Assembly (NCBI GenBank): GCA_947589005.1 | Contig: CANPZO010000015.1 | Coordinates: 1 to 57,073 of the forward strand | DNA: 57,073 nt | From: an uncultured Clostridia bacterium | Lineage (GTDB): Bacteria; Bacillota; Clostridia; UMGS1883 | Direction of reading: 5' to 3' | Shown: in pieces, positions 7,200 through 17,432 of the stretch | Layout: every line of letters begins with the position of its first letter | How positions within the stretch are numbered: the first letter of the stretch is position 1 | Made by a program: the position numbers and the translations under genes | Notes under the pieces: generated by a model | What the model saw: the letters and a program-made list of their open reading frames with translations, nothing else | Databases searched by the model: none | What the model was told of the DNA's origin: nothing

Positions 7200-7906
7200 G
7201 CCTTCGGAGCAACACCTTGTGGGAGGTTTTGAAAAGCGCCTTTAGCCAGCGCGTGTGGGAGCAGGTCTGGCCCGCCGTTGGCGACACGCTGTACATGGTG
7301 GCCGTGTCGGCGCTGATAACCCTTGTACTGGGAGTGATATTGGGCGTACTGCTGTACATAACGCCGCGCGGCGGTATATGTCCGGCGCCATGGTTCAACC
7401 GCGTTGCCGGCACAATAGTAAACTGCCTGCGCTCTCTGCCGCAGATGATAATGATAATCGTCACCCTGCCGCTGGCCCGGGCGGTGCTGGGCAAGGGCTA
7501 CGGATCCGGTGCCTGCATAATCGCCCTGGCCGCCAGCTGTACGCCTATGTTCGGCCGAATGGCGGAAAGCGCCCTGACCGAGGTTTCAAAGGGCAAGCTG
7601 GAAGCCGCCAAGGCCATGGGCAGTTCGACCCTGCAAATAATATTTATGGTGCTGCTGCCGGAGGCACTGGCCTCACTGACGAGGGCCTTTACAACGGCGC
7701 TTATAGCCATAGTATCAATGACGGCGCTGGCGGGCAGCTTCGGCGCGGGAGGCATCGGCGACATTGCCGTGCGCTACGGCTTTCAACGGTTTCAGCACGA
7801 TATGCTTATCGCCACCGTCCTTGTGCTTATAGTTATAGTTCAGATAATTCAGGTGGCGGGGGACGTCGTGTCCAGAACCCTGCTAAAAAAATGGAAATTG
7901 ATATAA
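7196..7906 (+). CDS. MetI-type ABC importer permease
   Basis: A 236-residue membrane protein with about five hydrophobic segments and the permease EAA-loop region (EAAKAMGSSTLQIIFMVLLPEAL), as in MetI. The N-terminus (WEQVWPAVGDTLYMVAVSALIT) matches the family. It overlaps the ATPase gene by four bases, implying translational coupling. It forms the transmembrane channel of the importer. Substrate is inferred from the family as methionine or a methylthio compound. Confidence 0.88.
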   Translation: MSLRSNTLWEVLKSAFSQRVWEQVWPAVGDTLYMVAVSALITLVLGVILGVLLYITPRGGICPAPWFNRVAGTIVNCLRSLPQMIMIIVTLPLARAVLGKGYGSGACIIALAASCTPMFGRMAESALTEVSKGKLEAAKAMGSSTLQIIFMVLLPEALASLTRAFTTALIAIVSMTALAGSFGAGGIGDIAVRYGFQRFQHDMLIATVLVLIVIVQIIQVAGDVVSRTLLKKWKLI

Positions 7907-7937
7907 TATTGAATAATAAAGAAAGAAGGACTTTATC

Positions 7938-8768
7938 ATGAAAAAGATCACAGTTTTACTCACCGCACTCGTTATTTTAATTAGCCTTGCGTCCTGCGGA
8001 AATAAGGCGGACAATACCCAAAGTAATTCCAGAATTGACCCTCAGACGGGGACGGTTACCTTAAAGGGCATTGCCGATTTGACTCCCCATTCGGAGCTTA
8101 TCGAATTCGTGAAGCCTAAGCTTGAGGAGCAGGGAATTATTATCGACCTTGTAAGCACGTCCACCGACGCGACAACGAACGAGCGGCTGGCCTCCGGCGA
8201 AATAGACTTCAACTTTTTCCAGCACCTGCCCTATCTTGAGGACTACAACAGCATTAACGGCGAAAACCTCGTAAGCGCCGGAGCCATTCACGTTGAGCCT
8301 TTGGGTGCATACAGCGAAAATTACAACAGCCTCGAAGAATTGCCCGACGAGATAACCGTCGCCGTCCCCAACGATGTTACCAACGAGTACCGGGCCCTCC
8401 GTATTTTGGAAGAGCAGGGCTATATTCGCCTTGCCGACGGCCTCACCAACGCGGCTACCGTACTGGATATTGAGGAGTATCTCAAGCCGGTCACCATAGA
8501 GGAAATCGACTCCTACCAGATAATGAGCATGGCAAGTGATTTTGACATATACATAAACAACACCAACAAGGTCATTGAGGCTGGCATTGACCCCACGACC
8601 TATCTTTTCCGCGAAAGCCCCGACTCTCCCTATGCCAATATAGTGGCGGTGCGGCCCGAGGACCAGGATGATCCCGCCATAGTCGCCCTTGTGGAGGCTC
8701 TTAAATCGGATGAAACAAAGCAGTTCATTCTTGACAACTACAACGGGGCGGTAATTCCCGTTGAATAA
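7938..8768 (+). CDS. MetQ/NLPA-family substrate-binding lipoprotein
   Basis: A 276-residue lipoprotein with a signal peptide and lipobox ISLASC (Cys20). The mature part has NLPA family features (ADLTPHSELIEFVKP, SGEIDFNFFQHLPYLE). It would bind the substrate outside the membrane and deliver it to the MetI/MetN-type proteins encoded just upstream (31-base gap). It lies only 25 bases before the nitrogenase-like D gene, so importer and enzyme are probably made together. Methionine binding is the default for the family but is not proven; a methylthio substrate would fit the neighbouring enzyme. Confidence 0.87.
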   Translation: MKKITVLLTALVILISLASCGNKADNTQSNSRIDPQTGTVTLKGIADLTPHSELIEFVKPKLEEQGIIIDLVSTSTDATTNERLASGEIDFNFFQHLPYLEDYNSINGENLVSAGAIHVEPLGAYSENYNSLEELPDEITVAVPNDVTNEYRALRILEEQGYIRLADGLTNAATVLDIEEYLKPVTIEEIDSYQIMSMASDFDIYINNTNKVIEAGIDPTTYLFRESPDSPYANIVAVRPEDQDDPAIVALVEALKSDETKQFILDNYNGAVIPVE

Positions 8769-8793
8769 AATTATCTTTTAGTGAGGCGGCAGC

Positions 8794-10266
8794 ATGAGTA
8801 CAATAAATCTTAATGAAGCCAGCGTGGAAATTCGCGAACGCAGGTTGGGCTCGGTGACGGGCTTTTGCGGCTCGGCCAAGGAGCTTGTGGACTGCTCCTG
8901 CGGCGGGCTGAAGGATATGAAGCGGGGCTTTTCCCAATGTCTGGGCTGCAACTCCGGTCAGGCATTCTGTCAGCTTTCCATGATACGGGACGCGGCTGTG
9001 GTCAACCACGCCCCCGTGGGCTGTGCCGGCGACTTTTTCGGCTTCAATTTTACATATCGGGTGGAGCAGACACATAGGGGGCTGCCCGAGGCTTACGGCA
9101 GATATTTCTGCACCTGTATCGAGGAGCACGACACTATATTCGGAGCGGTACAAAAGCTCGAAAATACCGTCCGCAGGGCCTATGAGCGGGTACACCCCAA
9201 GGCGATCTTCGTCACCACCTCCTGCGCTTCGGGTATAATCGGCGAGGATATAGAGTCAGTTTTGGACGCGTTGAGCGAGGAGCTGGGAGTCCCCGTTGTT
9301 TCGGCCCCCTGCGAGGGCTTCCGCAGCAGAGTTTGGACAACGGGCTTTGACGCGGCATATCACGCGATATTACGCAAAATAGTTAAGCCTCCCCGTAAAA
9401 AGACCAACAAGGTCAATATCGTGAATTTCTGGGGCAGCCACATTTTTGACGAGCTTCTGGGCGCTCTGGGCTACGAGGCGCAGTACATAGTTCCCCTTTC
9501 CACAATAGAGGAGCTGGAGCACATCAGCGAGGCGGCGGCCACCATACATGTATGCCCGTCTCTCAGTACCTACATTGCCGCCGGACTGGAACAGCTCTAC
9601 GGCGTTCCGGAGCTGAAGGTGCCTCCGGCCTACGGACTCAGGGGCACCGACCGCTGGGTAAGGGGCCTTGGCAAGCTCCTTGACAGAGAAAAAGAGGTGG
9701 AGGAATACATAAAAAGCGAGCACAGCCGGGTGGAGCCCGTAATTGAGGAATACCGTAAAAAATTCGACGGCCTCACGGCCTTTGTCACCGCGGGCGCGGC
9801 CCACGGTCAGGCCATCGTGGCCCTGCTCAGTGAGCTTGGCCTGAAGGTAAAAACCGCGGCCATATACCACCACGACCCCATATACGACAACGGGGACCCC
9901 AAAAGCGACCTGCTGGCTCAGGATGTGGAGCTTTACGGGGACGTGCCCACCTACCACGTCTGCAACAAGCAGTCCTTTGAGCTGGTAAATCAGCTCCGCC
10001 GGGCAAAGCCCGACCTTATGGTTGCCCGCCACGGCGGAATGACCATATGGGGCGCAAAGCTGGGCATACCGACCATGCTCGTGGGTGACGAGCAGTTTGG
10101 CTTCGGTTATCAGGGCATTATTAACTACGCCCGCAGAATAGAGGACACTCTTGACGCCATAGAATTTGTGACAAACCTTTCAAAGCACAGCTCAAATCCA
10201 TACACCGACTGGTGGCTAAAGCAGGAGCCGGGCCACTTTATGGAAGGAGGGCGGAAAAATGCCTGA
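8794..10266 (+). CDS. Nitrogenase-like component 1, D-type subunit (MAR candidate)
   Basis: A 490-residue protein of the nitrogenase component 1 family. By alignment to NifD by eye, P-cluster cysteines are conserved: Cys52, Cys77 (HAPVGC) and Cys143 (TTSCASGIIGEDI). A cysteine in IHVCPSLSTYI matches the cofactor-binding Cys275 of NifD. The histidine that holds FeMo-co in NifD (His442, MHSW) has no equivalent in LVGDEQFGFGYQG. The N-terminus has extra cysteines (25, 34, 36, 49, 52, 59). With K, H and NifB-like neighbours, and sulfur genes around, methylthio-alkane reductase is the leading guess. It overlaps the K gene by eight bases. Confidence 0.85.
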   Translation: MSTINLNEASVEIRERRLGSVTGFCGSAKELVDCSCGGLKDMKRGFSQCLGCNSGQAFCQLSMIRDAAVVNHAPVGCAGDFFGFNFTYRVEQTHRGLPEAYGRYFCTCIEEHDTIFGAVQKLENTVRRAYERVHPKAIFVTTSCASGIIGEDIESVLDALSEELGVPVVSAPCEGFRSRVWTTGFDAAYHAILRKIVKPPRKKTNKVNIVNFWGSHIFDELLGALGYEAQYIVPLSTIEELEHISEAAATIHVCPSLSTYIAAGLEQLYGVPELKVPPAYGLRGTDRWVRGLGKLLDREKEVEEYIKSEHSRVEPVIEEYRKKFDGLTAFVTAGAAHGQAIVALLSELGLKVKTAAIYHHDPIYDNGDPKSDLLAQDVELYGDVPTYHVCNKQSFELVNQLRRAKPDLMVARHGGMTIWGAKLGIPTMLVGDEQFGFGYQGIINYARRIEDTLDAIEFVTNLSKHSSNPYTDWWLKQEPGHFMEGGRKNA

Positions 10267-11590
10267 GTTTATTGAACAGCCCCGCTATACCTGCGCCCTG
10301 GGAGCGTTGCAAAGCGTGGTGGCCATCAAGCGCGGTGTGCCTATCCTCCATTCCGGCCCCGGCTGCGGCAGCAAAATACACGGTTTCATCGGACAGGGCG
10401 AGGGCTACGCGGGCGGCAACACCGTTCCGTGTACCAACGCCGAGGAGAGAGACGTGGTTTTCGGCGGAGAAAAAAAGCTCCACACCCTTATTGAAAATTC
10501 TCTAAAGGTTATCGACGGCGATCTGTATGTTGTCATGACCGGCTGTACGGCAGCGATCGTGGGCGATGATATACAGAGCGTGGCCGCGGATTTTCAGACC
10601 GAGGGCAAGCCCGTTGTGTGGATAGAAACGGGCGGCTTCAAGTCCAACAACTATGTTTCTCACGCTCAGGTGGTGAACGCCATCATAGACCAGTATGTAC
10701 ACAAAAACCGAACCGGCGGAGGAGTGCAAAAGGGTTTGGTAAATCTGTTTGCGTCCATACCCTATCAGGACCCGTACTGGAACGGAAATCTTGAAAATTT
10801 AAAGCGAATACTCGAGGGCCTCGGCCTAAGGGTAAACGTCCTTTTCGGTAACGAAAGCGGCGGTGTTGAAGAATGGAAAACCATTCCCGACGCACAGTTC
10901 AATATTGTCGCCGACGCCTGGGTGGGCGTGAGGATAGCGAAGCATTTGCAAATAAAGTATGGCACGCCCTACCTTCATTTCCCGTACATTCCCATCGGCG
11001 GAATTGAGACAAGTAAATTTCTCCGTGCGGTGGCGGAGTTCGGAGGTCTTGACAAGGAAAAAACCGAAGCCTATATAAAGGCTCAGGAGGAAAAGTATTA
11101 CAGCCATATCGAGAAGCTGGCCGACTTTATGCTGGAGTTCCGCTACGGCATACCAAACCGCGTTTACACCATTGCCGACTCCACCTACGCGCTGGGCTTT
11201 TCAAGGTTTCTGCTGAACGAGCTGGGCATCATTCCCGGCAAACAGTTTATTGTGGATAACGTGTCGGAAAAAAATCAAAAAAAGATACTCGAAAGCTTCG
11301 CCGGTATTTCCGAGTATAAAAAGCGCGATGTGGAGGTTATTTTTGATCCGGACGCCGGAGCCGCCGCTCCGCAGATAGAAGCGGAAGCGAAAAAATACCC
11401 CGACAAGCGTTTCCTGATACTGGGCAGCGGCTGGGATAAGCATCTGGCCAACAAGATAAAAGCCGACCTTTTGATAATCAGTCCGCCCGTGACCTACCGC
11501 CTTGTGATGAACTGCGGCTATGCGGGATACGAGGGCGGGCTGCGGGCCATTGAAGATATTTATGACCGCGTTCTTGCGACATACAGATAA
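10259..11590 (+). CDS. Nitrogenase-like component 1, K-type subunit (MAR candidate)
   Basis: A 443-residue partner of the D subunit. Conserved cysteines matching NifK P-cluster ligands are Cys12 (RYTCALGAL), Cys36 (HSGPGCGSK) and Cys96 (VMTGCTAAIVGDDI). The family motif DVVFGGEKKL is present. It is shorter than NifK because the long N-terminal extension of NifK is absent, as in nitrogenase-like group IV proteins. ATG 10259 has a strong aaggaggg site inside the D gene. It would form a D2K2-type complex carrying the P-cluster and receive electrons from the H protein. Substrate not determined. Confidence 0.85.
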   Translation: MPEFIEQPRYTCALGALQSVVAIKRGVPILHSGPGCGSKIHGFIGQGEGYAGGNTVPCTNAEERDVVFGGEKKLHTLIENSLKVIDGDLYVVMTGCTAAIVGDDIQSVAADFQTEGKPVVWIETGGFKSNNYVSHAQVVNAIIDQYVHKNRTGGGVQKGLVNLFASIPYQDPYWNGNLENLKRILEGLGLRVNVLFGNESGGVEEWKTIPDAQFNIVADAWVGVRIAKHLQIKYGTPYLHFPYIPIGGIETSKFLRAVAEFGGLDKEKTEAYIKAQEEKYYSHIEKLADFMLEFRYGIPNRVYTIADSTYALGFSRFLLNELGIIPGKQFIVDNVSEKNQKKILESFAGISEYKKRDVEVIFDPDAGAAAPQIEAEAKKYPDKRFLILGSGWDKHLANKIKADLLIISPPVTYRLVMNCGYAGYEGGLRAIEDIYDRVLATYR

Positions 11591-11593
11591 TAG

Positions 11594-12810
<1,217 letters not shown>

Positions 12811-12830
12811 AAAATTATAGAGGAGATTAT

Positions 12831-13763
12831 ATGGCAGAAATATTGATAGACGAGGCAAAGCTCAGAGAGGAATTGGAGAAAAAACAAAAGCGCAGCCAAC
12901 ACTTTGAGCATTTGGCCAAGACCCATCCCTGCATGGGCGGCGAGGCGCATTTTAAGTATGGCCGGATGCACCTTCCGGTGAGTCCCAGCTGTAACATACA
13001 GTGCAAATTCTGTAAGCGTGAGTTTGAAAATACCGCTTCAAGACCGGGGGTAAGCTCCCTTCTTCTCAGTCCGGAGGAGGCTGCAAAGGCCGTGGGCAAG
13101 GCTCTTGAGCTATGTCCGGAGCTGCGTGTTGTCGGCATAGCCGGCCCGGGCGACACTCTTGCCACCGATTACGCCCTTGACACCTTTGAGTTGGTAAAAA
13201 AGGAATATCCCCGGCTCCTGTCCTGCCTCAGCACAAACGGACTGATGCTGCCGGAAAAGGCCGACCGCATAGCGGAGATGGGTATTGATACAATAACGGT
13301 CACCGTCAACGCCGTTGACCCTGAGATACAGGCAAAAATATGCTCGTACATAATTTGGAACGGCAAAAAAATTGAGGGAATTGAGGGAGCGAAAATCCTC
13401 ATCGAGAACCAGCTTAAGGGAATAAAGGCCGTGGCCGATGCCGGCGTTATCGTCAAAATAAACAGCGTCCTTATTCCCGGTATAAACGACCGGCATATCA
13501 AAGAGGTCGCCCGTGTGACCGGCGAGCTGGGCGCAAGTATATTGAACATTATACCGCTTATCCCCCAAAATGAGCTTGCGGACATTCCCGCCCCGGACTG
13601 CGCAATGATAGAGCGTGTCCGTCTTGAGGCCGGTGAATATCTGGAGGTATTCCGCCACTGCAAGCACTGCCGCGCCGACGCCTGCGGCGTCCCCGGCAAG
13701 GGTCAGGATATCCACGACAAGCTTTATGACAAGAGAGCCGTGGAAACATTCTCGCATGGATAA
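12831..13763 (+). CDS. NifB-like radical-SAM cofactor maturase
   Basis: A 310-residue radical SAM protein. It has the SAM-cluster motif C54-x3-C58-x2-C61 (CNIQCKFCKRE), the upstream THPC Cys34 and the C-terminal HCKHCRADACGVPG segment that in NifB supply ligands for the extra iron-sulfur clusters. Length matches core NifB without the NifX domain. It would build the 8Fe carbide cluster (NifB-co type). No NifE/NifN scaffold is encoded here, so the DK complex may use the NifB product directly, as proposed for MAR systems. Ribosome binding site: gaggag. It is the last gene before a 526-bp repeat. Confidence 0.88.
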   Translation: MAEILIDEAKLREELEKKQKRSQHFEHLAKTHPCMGGEAHFKYGRMHLPVSPSCNIQCKFCKREFENTASRPGVSSLLLSPEEAAKAVGKALELCPELRVVGIAGPGDTLATDYALDTFELVKKEYPRLLSCLSTNGLMLPEKADRIAEMGIDTITVTVNAVDPEIQAKICSYIIWNGKKIEGIEGAKILIENQLKGIKAVADAGVIVKINSVLIPGINDRHIKEVARVTGELGASILNIIPLIPQNELADIPAPDCAMIERVRLEAGEYLEVFRHCKHCRADACGVPGKGQDIHDKLYDKRAVETFSHG

Positions 13764-13770
13764 TTAGAAC

Positions 13771-14296
13771 GGGGCTGTAAAAAAACTCGCTCTGTAACAT
13801 GGATGCACGGGGGCCGGCCGAAAAAATCGTGCAGAACGTCGTCGTCGCAAACATCGCTTCGCTTGCGTTGACTTTTTGCAAAAGTCAACGTTTGGCTCGC
13901 TCAGTTGCTCCTCCTTTTCCCCACAAAGCCTGTCGGCTTTGCGGGGGCCCCAACTCGCAAAAGGTTGGTAGTGAGCCAAAGCCGTCGCGAGGGTCGCTTT
14001 AGACCCGAAGCAGGCGACGCGAACGTGACCTTTTGCGAAGAAGGAGGGGCAAGCCTCCGTGCGACGACTTTTTTCGCAAGAAAAAACGTCGGAGCAAAGA
14101 CGGGCTTTGCCCCGACGCCGCCGAAGGTGATTTTCGTTCGTAGTTCAAGAGCATAAACAAAAGAGAAAATTCGCTCATAAGGGCGAATTTTCTACTTCTA
14201 TTCATTATTTTATTTTTTTAAAGATTGTATATGTTTGCATTTTACTCAAATTAGGAATACAGCCCTTGAACGCTCTGCGCCATTTTTTACGGCCCC
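13771..14296 (+). mobile_element. Non-autonomous inverted-repeat element, family A, full copy
   Basis: A 526-bp segment bounded by GGGGCTGTAAAAAA at left and its near complement TTTTTTACGGCCCC at right. It has no protein-coding capacity. The interior contains several hairpins, e.g. 13866-13890 (11-bp perfect stem) and 13921-13944, and a long imperfect foldback with TCGCAAAAGGT arms. A related 515-bp copy lies at 26798-27312 and partial copies at 2070-2336 and about 31107-31190. The copy may end the upstream operon. Confidence 0.8.
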
Positions 14297-14301
14297 TTTC
14301 A

Positions 14302-14330
14302 TTGACAAAAAAATTTTCCGATGATATAAT
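14302..14330 (+). promoter_or_regulatory. Promoter of the rhodanese/TtcA-like gene
   Basis: Perfect -35 TTGACA (14302-14307) and -10 TATAAT (14325-14330) with a 17-base spacer. It begins six bases after the right end of the family A repeat, so the repeat separates this gene from the nitrogenase-like operon. Confidence 0.88.
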
Positions 14331-14380
14331 TATTGTATATAATAGCTGCGTCGCTAAATAGCGGCTGAATGGAGGTCAGT

Positions 14381-15520
14381 ATGACTAATATTGATGAGAT
14401 CACTATTGATGAGCTGGCCGACCTCCCCGAGGGCAGAGGCATTTTGTATGACATAAGGGACGAGATTTCTTATTCTCACGGCACTATACCCAAGGCGGAG
14501 AATGTGCCGGATATTGAACGTATGGCAGCCGAGGGCAGGCTGCCCAAGGATAAAATCCTCATTTTGTTCTGTATGCACGGAGCGCAGAGCGCCATTGCCT
14601 GCGAACACTTGCGGGAACTGGGCTATGACGCCCGCAGCCTTGTAGGTGGCTATGGGGCCTGGCTCAGGAAAAATTTTCTCACCGAAGACCGAAGCGCAGA
14701 AATCGAGGACTCACTCCGCAACCGGCGAAAATTCAAGGAACGGCTGTTCTCGCCCTTTGCCAAGGCCGTTGCACGCTACAATCTTGTGGAGCCGGGGGAT
14801 AAAATAGCGGTGTGCATCTCCGGCGGCAAGGACTCTATGCTCATGGCAAAGCTGTTTCAGGAGCTTCAACGGCACCGTAAATTCCATTTTGAGCTGATAT
14901 TTCTGGTTATGGATCCGGGCTACAACGAGTTGAACCGTCTGCTCATCGAAAACAATGCCTCGGCGCTGGGAGTGCCGATAACGGTTTTTGAGACCTCGAT
15001 ATTTGACGCGGTATATAGTGTGGATAAATCTCCCTGCTACCTCTGCGCCCGTATGAGGAGAGGCTATCTATACAGCAAGGCTAAGGAGCTTGGCTGCAAC
15101 AAGATCGCGCTGGGCCACCATTTTGATGATGTGATAGAAACCACTCTCATGGGGATGCTATGGAGCGGTCAGTTTCAGGGAATGCTGCCGAAGCTGAAAA
15201 GCAAAAACTTTCCGGGCATGGAGCTGATACGTCCATTGTATCTGGTGCGCGAGGACGACATTAAGTCCTGGCGGGACTATAACGGCCTCCATTTTATCCA
15301 GTGCGCCTGCCGCTTTACCGATACTTGCAGTTCCTGCCGCACGGATGGCTCCCCCGTTTCAAAACGCATGGAAACAAAGCTCCTTATCCGACGGCTGAAG
15401 GAAAGCAACCCGCAGGTTGAAAAGAACATTTTCAACAGCCTTAGCAATGTCTGTCTTAACACAGTGCTTGCTTATAAAAAGGACGGAAAAGTGTATAGTT
15501 TTTTGGACGAAGAAATATAG
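14381..15520 (+). CDS. Rhodanese - TtcA-like PP-loop fusion protein
   Basis: A 379-residue fusion. Residues 1-100 form a rhodanese domain with the persulfide Cys64 in LFCMHGAQS. Residues 135-350 form an ATP-pyrophosphatase with PP-loop SGGKDS (147-152), a CYLCARMRRG motif and a CSSC motif like those of TtcA, which thiolates cytidine 32 in tRNA. ATG 14381 is chosen over 14369 because the Shine-Dalgarno tggaggt ends five bases before it. The rhodanese domain could pass sulfur to the PP-loop domain. A role in tRNA or other sulfur transfer is likely; the exact substrate is unknown. A small Cys-rich gene follows after nine bases. Confidence 0.82.
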   Translation: MTNIDEITIDELADLPEGRGILYDIRDEISYSHGTIPKAENVPDIERMAAEGRLPKDKILILFCMHGAQSAIACEHLRELGYDARSLVGGYGAWLRKNFLTEDRSAEIEDSLRNRRKFKERLFSPFAKAVARYNLVEPGDKIAVCISGGKDSMLMAKLFQELQRHRKFHFELIFLVMDPGYNELNRLLIENNASALGVPITVFETSIFDAVYSVDKSPCYLCARMRRGYLYSKAKELGCNKIALGHHFDDVIETTLMGMLWSGQFQGMLPKLKSKNFPGMELIRPLYLVREDDIKSWRDYNGLHFIQCACRFTDTCSSCRTDGSPVSKRMETKLLIRRLKESNPQVEKNIFNSLSNVCLNTVLAYKKDGKVYSFLDEEI

Positions 15521-15529
15521 GAGGACACT

Positions 15530-16131
15530 ATGAAAATACTCATTAAGGATACAACAAGGGAGGAGCGCATAGAAATAATCCGCCGGTCTCTCGACTGCGG
15601 GGGCGGCGGATGCGAAAACTGCTCCTCTTGCGCCCTTGGCGGCGGCGACCCATAGGCAATGAGGAGACGAACTCCGTGCGCCGTGCGGGGTGTATTTTCC
15701 CGTATGCGGCGTCATCGTCGAAGCTGACCTCATATCGCAACTTCTGATTTTTGCGAAAATCAGAAGTTTGGCTCAATCGGTCGCTTCTCCTCTTCCCACA
15801 AAACAACAAAGTTGTTTTGTGGGGCTTGATAGTGCTCGGAATACGTCAGTATTCCGAGGAACCTTTTCCTTGCCTACGAAAAAATATCCTCCCGCACGGT
15901 CCGTAGGAGTTTAAAGCGAGCGAAATTTTTCACAGGCAAGGCAAAAAGCGCAGGAAGGCTGGCGCCTTCCGAGCATTTTTAACACAGCATGGGGGAAATT
16001 TCGCCGCCTTAAACCGTCACGGGGTTCGTCTTCTCATTGCCTACATTATGTATCAGCCTTATATCGACGGACTGAAAGAAATTTCAGAGATAAACGCCGA
16101 ATACAGCGCAAATTATCTTCATGGTCGATAA
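15530..16131 (+). pseudogene. Small Cys-rich protein gene split by a family B element
   Basis: The 5' exon-like part (15530-15652, 41 codons) starts MKILIKDTTREERIEIIRR and carries a C-x4-C-x2-C-x2-C cluster (CGGGGCENCSSC). The element at 15655-16041 supplies a premature TAG. Removing the element and one TA copy restores the frame exactly into 16042-16131 (YIMYQPYIDGLKEI ... LHGR, stop TAA), giving a 70-residue protein. A ribosome binding site (taggagg) precedes the ATG. The shortened 41-residue product may still be made. A metal or sulfur-carrier role is suggested by the cysteines and the preceding sulfurtransferase gene; the family name is not known to me. Confidence 0.8.
15655..16041 (+). 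mobile_element. Miniature inverted-repeat element, family B, copy 2
   Basis: A 387-bp element with terminal inverted repeats (GGCAATGAGGAGACGAACTC at left; near complement at right) flanked by TA on both sides (15653-15654 and 16042-16043). The interior is the same as copy 1 at 6063 except for an added block of about 110 bp with two perfect hairpins (15741-15766 and 15795-15823). TA duplication is typical of Tc1/mariner- or IS630-mobilised elements. No transposase of that family is in the window. Confidence 0.88.
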
Positions 16132-16698
16132 ATAATATTTAGCACATAGAAAAAGTATGTATTTATGCAAAAAATTTATTTTCAATGGAAAGGAGTCATT
16201 ATGATGTCAAATACAATGACCAGAGACGCGGCGTGGGAGCTGCTGTGCAAATGGAACAAGGAGCCATTTCATATCAGACACGCTGTCACAGTTGAGGGTG
16301 CAATGCGGTATTTCGCAAAAGAACTCGGATATGCCGAAGAGGAAGATTTTTGGGGCATTGTGGGGTTGCTTCATGATCTTGATTTTGAGGCTTATCCGGA
16401 TAAGCACTGTATCAAGGAGCAGGAAATACTGCAAAGCTGCGGTGCGGACGAACGGCTTATCCACGCGGTTGCCAGCCATGGCTATGCCCTGACTGTGGAT
16501 ATAAAGCCCGAGCACGAGATGGAAAAGGTCTTATACGCCGTGGACGAGCTGACGGGGCTTATAGGAGCGACTGCGCTTATGCGCCCGTCTAAAAGCGTTT
16601 CGGACCTTGAGTTGAAATCGGTCAAGAAAAAATACAAAAGCGCCAACTTCGCTGCGGGATGCTCACGCGAGGTAATTGAGCGCGGCGCGGCGATGCTC
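16131..16698 (+). repeat. Inverted duplication, left arm
   Basis: 568 bp nearly identical, in reverse orientation, to 19743-20310. It includes the upstream region and most of an HD-domain gene. The match begins at the stop codon of the split Cys-rich gene and ends 26 codons before the end of the HD gene. The arms enclose a GNAT gene and a tannase-like gene. Confidence 0.85.
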
Positions 16699-16776
16699 GG
16701 CTGGGACTTGGACGATTTGATAACTCGGACTATTCTTGCTATGCGGAGCTGTGAAGCGGAATACGAGAAATTTTAA
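16201..16776 (+). CDS. HD-domain phosphohydrolase, full-length copy
   Basis: A 191-residue HD-family protein. The metal-binding residues are visible as H in FHIRHAV, HD in GLLHDLDFE, and H in VASHGYAL, with a later conserved VDELTG. The start at ATG 16201 (or 16204) follows aaaggag. Such proteins hydrolyse phosphoesters of nucleotides or related compounds; the substrate is unknown. A near-identical but C-terminally truncated copy lies in inverted orientation at 19728-20240. The intact copy ends in CEAEYEKF. Confidence 0.82.
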   Translation: MMSNTMTRDAAWELLCKWNKEPFHIRHAVTVEGAMRYFAKELGYAEEEDFWGIVGLLHDLDFEAYPDKHCIKEQEILQSCGADERLIHAVASHGYALTVDIKPEHEMEKVLYAVDELTGLIGATALMRPSKSVSDLELKSVKKKYKSANFAAGCSREVIERGAAMLGWDLDDLITRTILAMRSCEAEYEKF

Positions 16777-16810
16777 GCATCAAAATATCGAGCAAACACT
16801 GCTTAGGCGG

Positions 16811-16839
16811 TTGACTTTGTGCGGCAGCGGTGGTATAAT
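16811..16839 (+). promoter_or_regulatory. Promoter of GNAT gene
   Basis: -35 TTGACT (16811-16816) and -10 TATAAT (16834-16839), 17-base spacer. It lies 44 bases before the GNAT start. Confidence 0.8.
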
Positions 16840-16882
16840 TAGTCTGAAATATAAATCGGGATTTTTAGGAGACAAGATAAAA

Positions 16883-17344
16883 ATGAGCGAAATTATATTT
16901 TTAAGATGTGATGGGAATAACAAAGACTTTATAGAAAATTGCAGGCTGCTTGACGAAGACTTAGATTTGCGAGTTGGAAAAATAATTAAACGAGATAAAT
17001 ACGCTCAATACAACCTAATTGATAAAATAAATGAAGCGATAGTTGTTTATCGAGGTAATAATCCGATTGGTGGTGGTTCGATACGTCATTATGATGAAAA
17101 TACAGTAGAGCTAAAAAGAGTGTTTGTCATACCAACTGAACAAGGAAAGGGCATAGGAACAGAATTGGTTTTCAAACTAATAGAGTGGGCGAAGGAACTG
17201 GGATATAAGAAAATGATTTTGGAAACAGGAGAACTTTTGGCGGAATCTTGTCATGTATATTCAAAATTAGGATTTAAGAAAATTCCTAATTATGGTCCGT
17301 ATGTAGATATGCCAGAATCTCTCTGTATGGGAAAAGAATTGTAA
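16883..17344 (+). CDS. GNAT-family N-acetyltransferase
   Basis: A 153-residue acetyltransferase with the acetyl-CoA pyrophosphate-binding motif [10 protein letters not shown] and the following [17 protein letters not shown] helix-strand. Start ATG 16883 is chosen for its ribosome binding site (taggaga, 16866-16872); the open frame upstream has none. The gene is clearly more AT-rich than its neighbours and sits inside the inverted duplication, which suggests horizontal acquisition. The substrate is unknown. Confidence 0.85.
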   Translation: MSEIIFLRCDGNNKDFIENCRLLDEDLDLRVGKIIKRDKYAQYNLIDKINEAIVVYRGNNPIGGGSIRHYDENTVELKRVFVIPTEQGKGIGTELVFKLIEWAKELGYKKMILETGELLAESCHVYSKLGFKKIPNYGPYVDMPESLCMGKEL

Positions 17345-17432
17345 ATTGAAACAGACAATTCCGGTTTGTCAAGTAGAAAAGCAGTAGCCTAAGCATATTT
17401 GAAAACAATTTGTAAATAAAAGATTAGTGCGC

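Noticed and set aside
7255-7941. 228-codon frame overlapping the importer permease
   Set aside because: Out of frame with the clear MetI-type gene and rich in R, G and A, as expected of a shadow.
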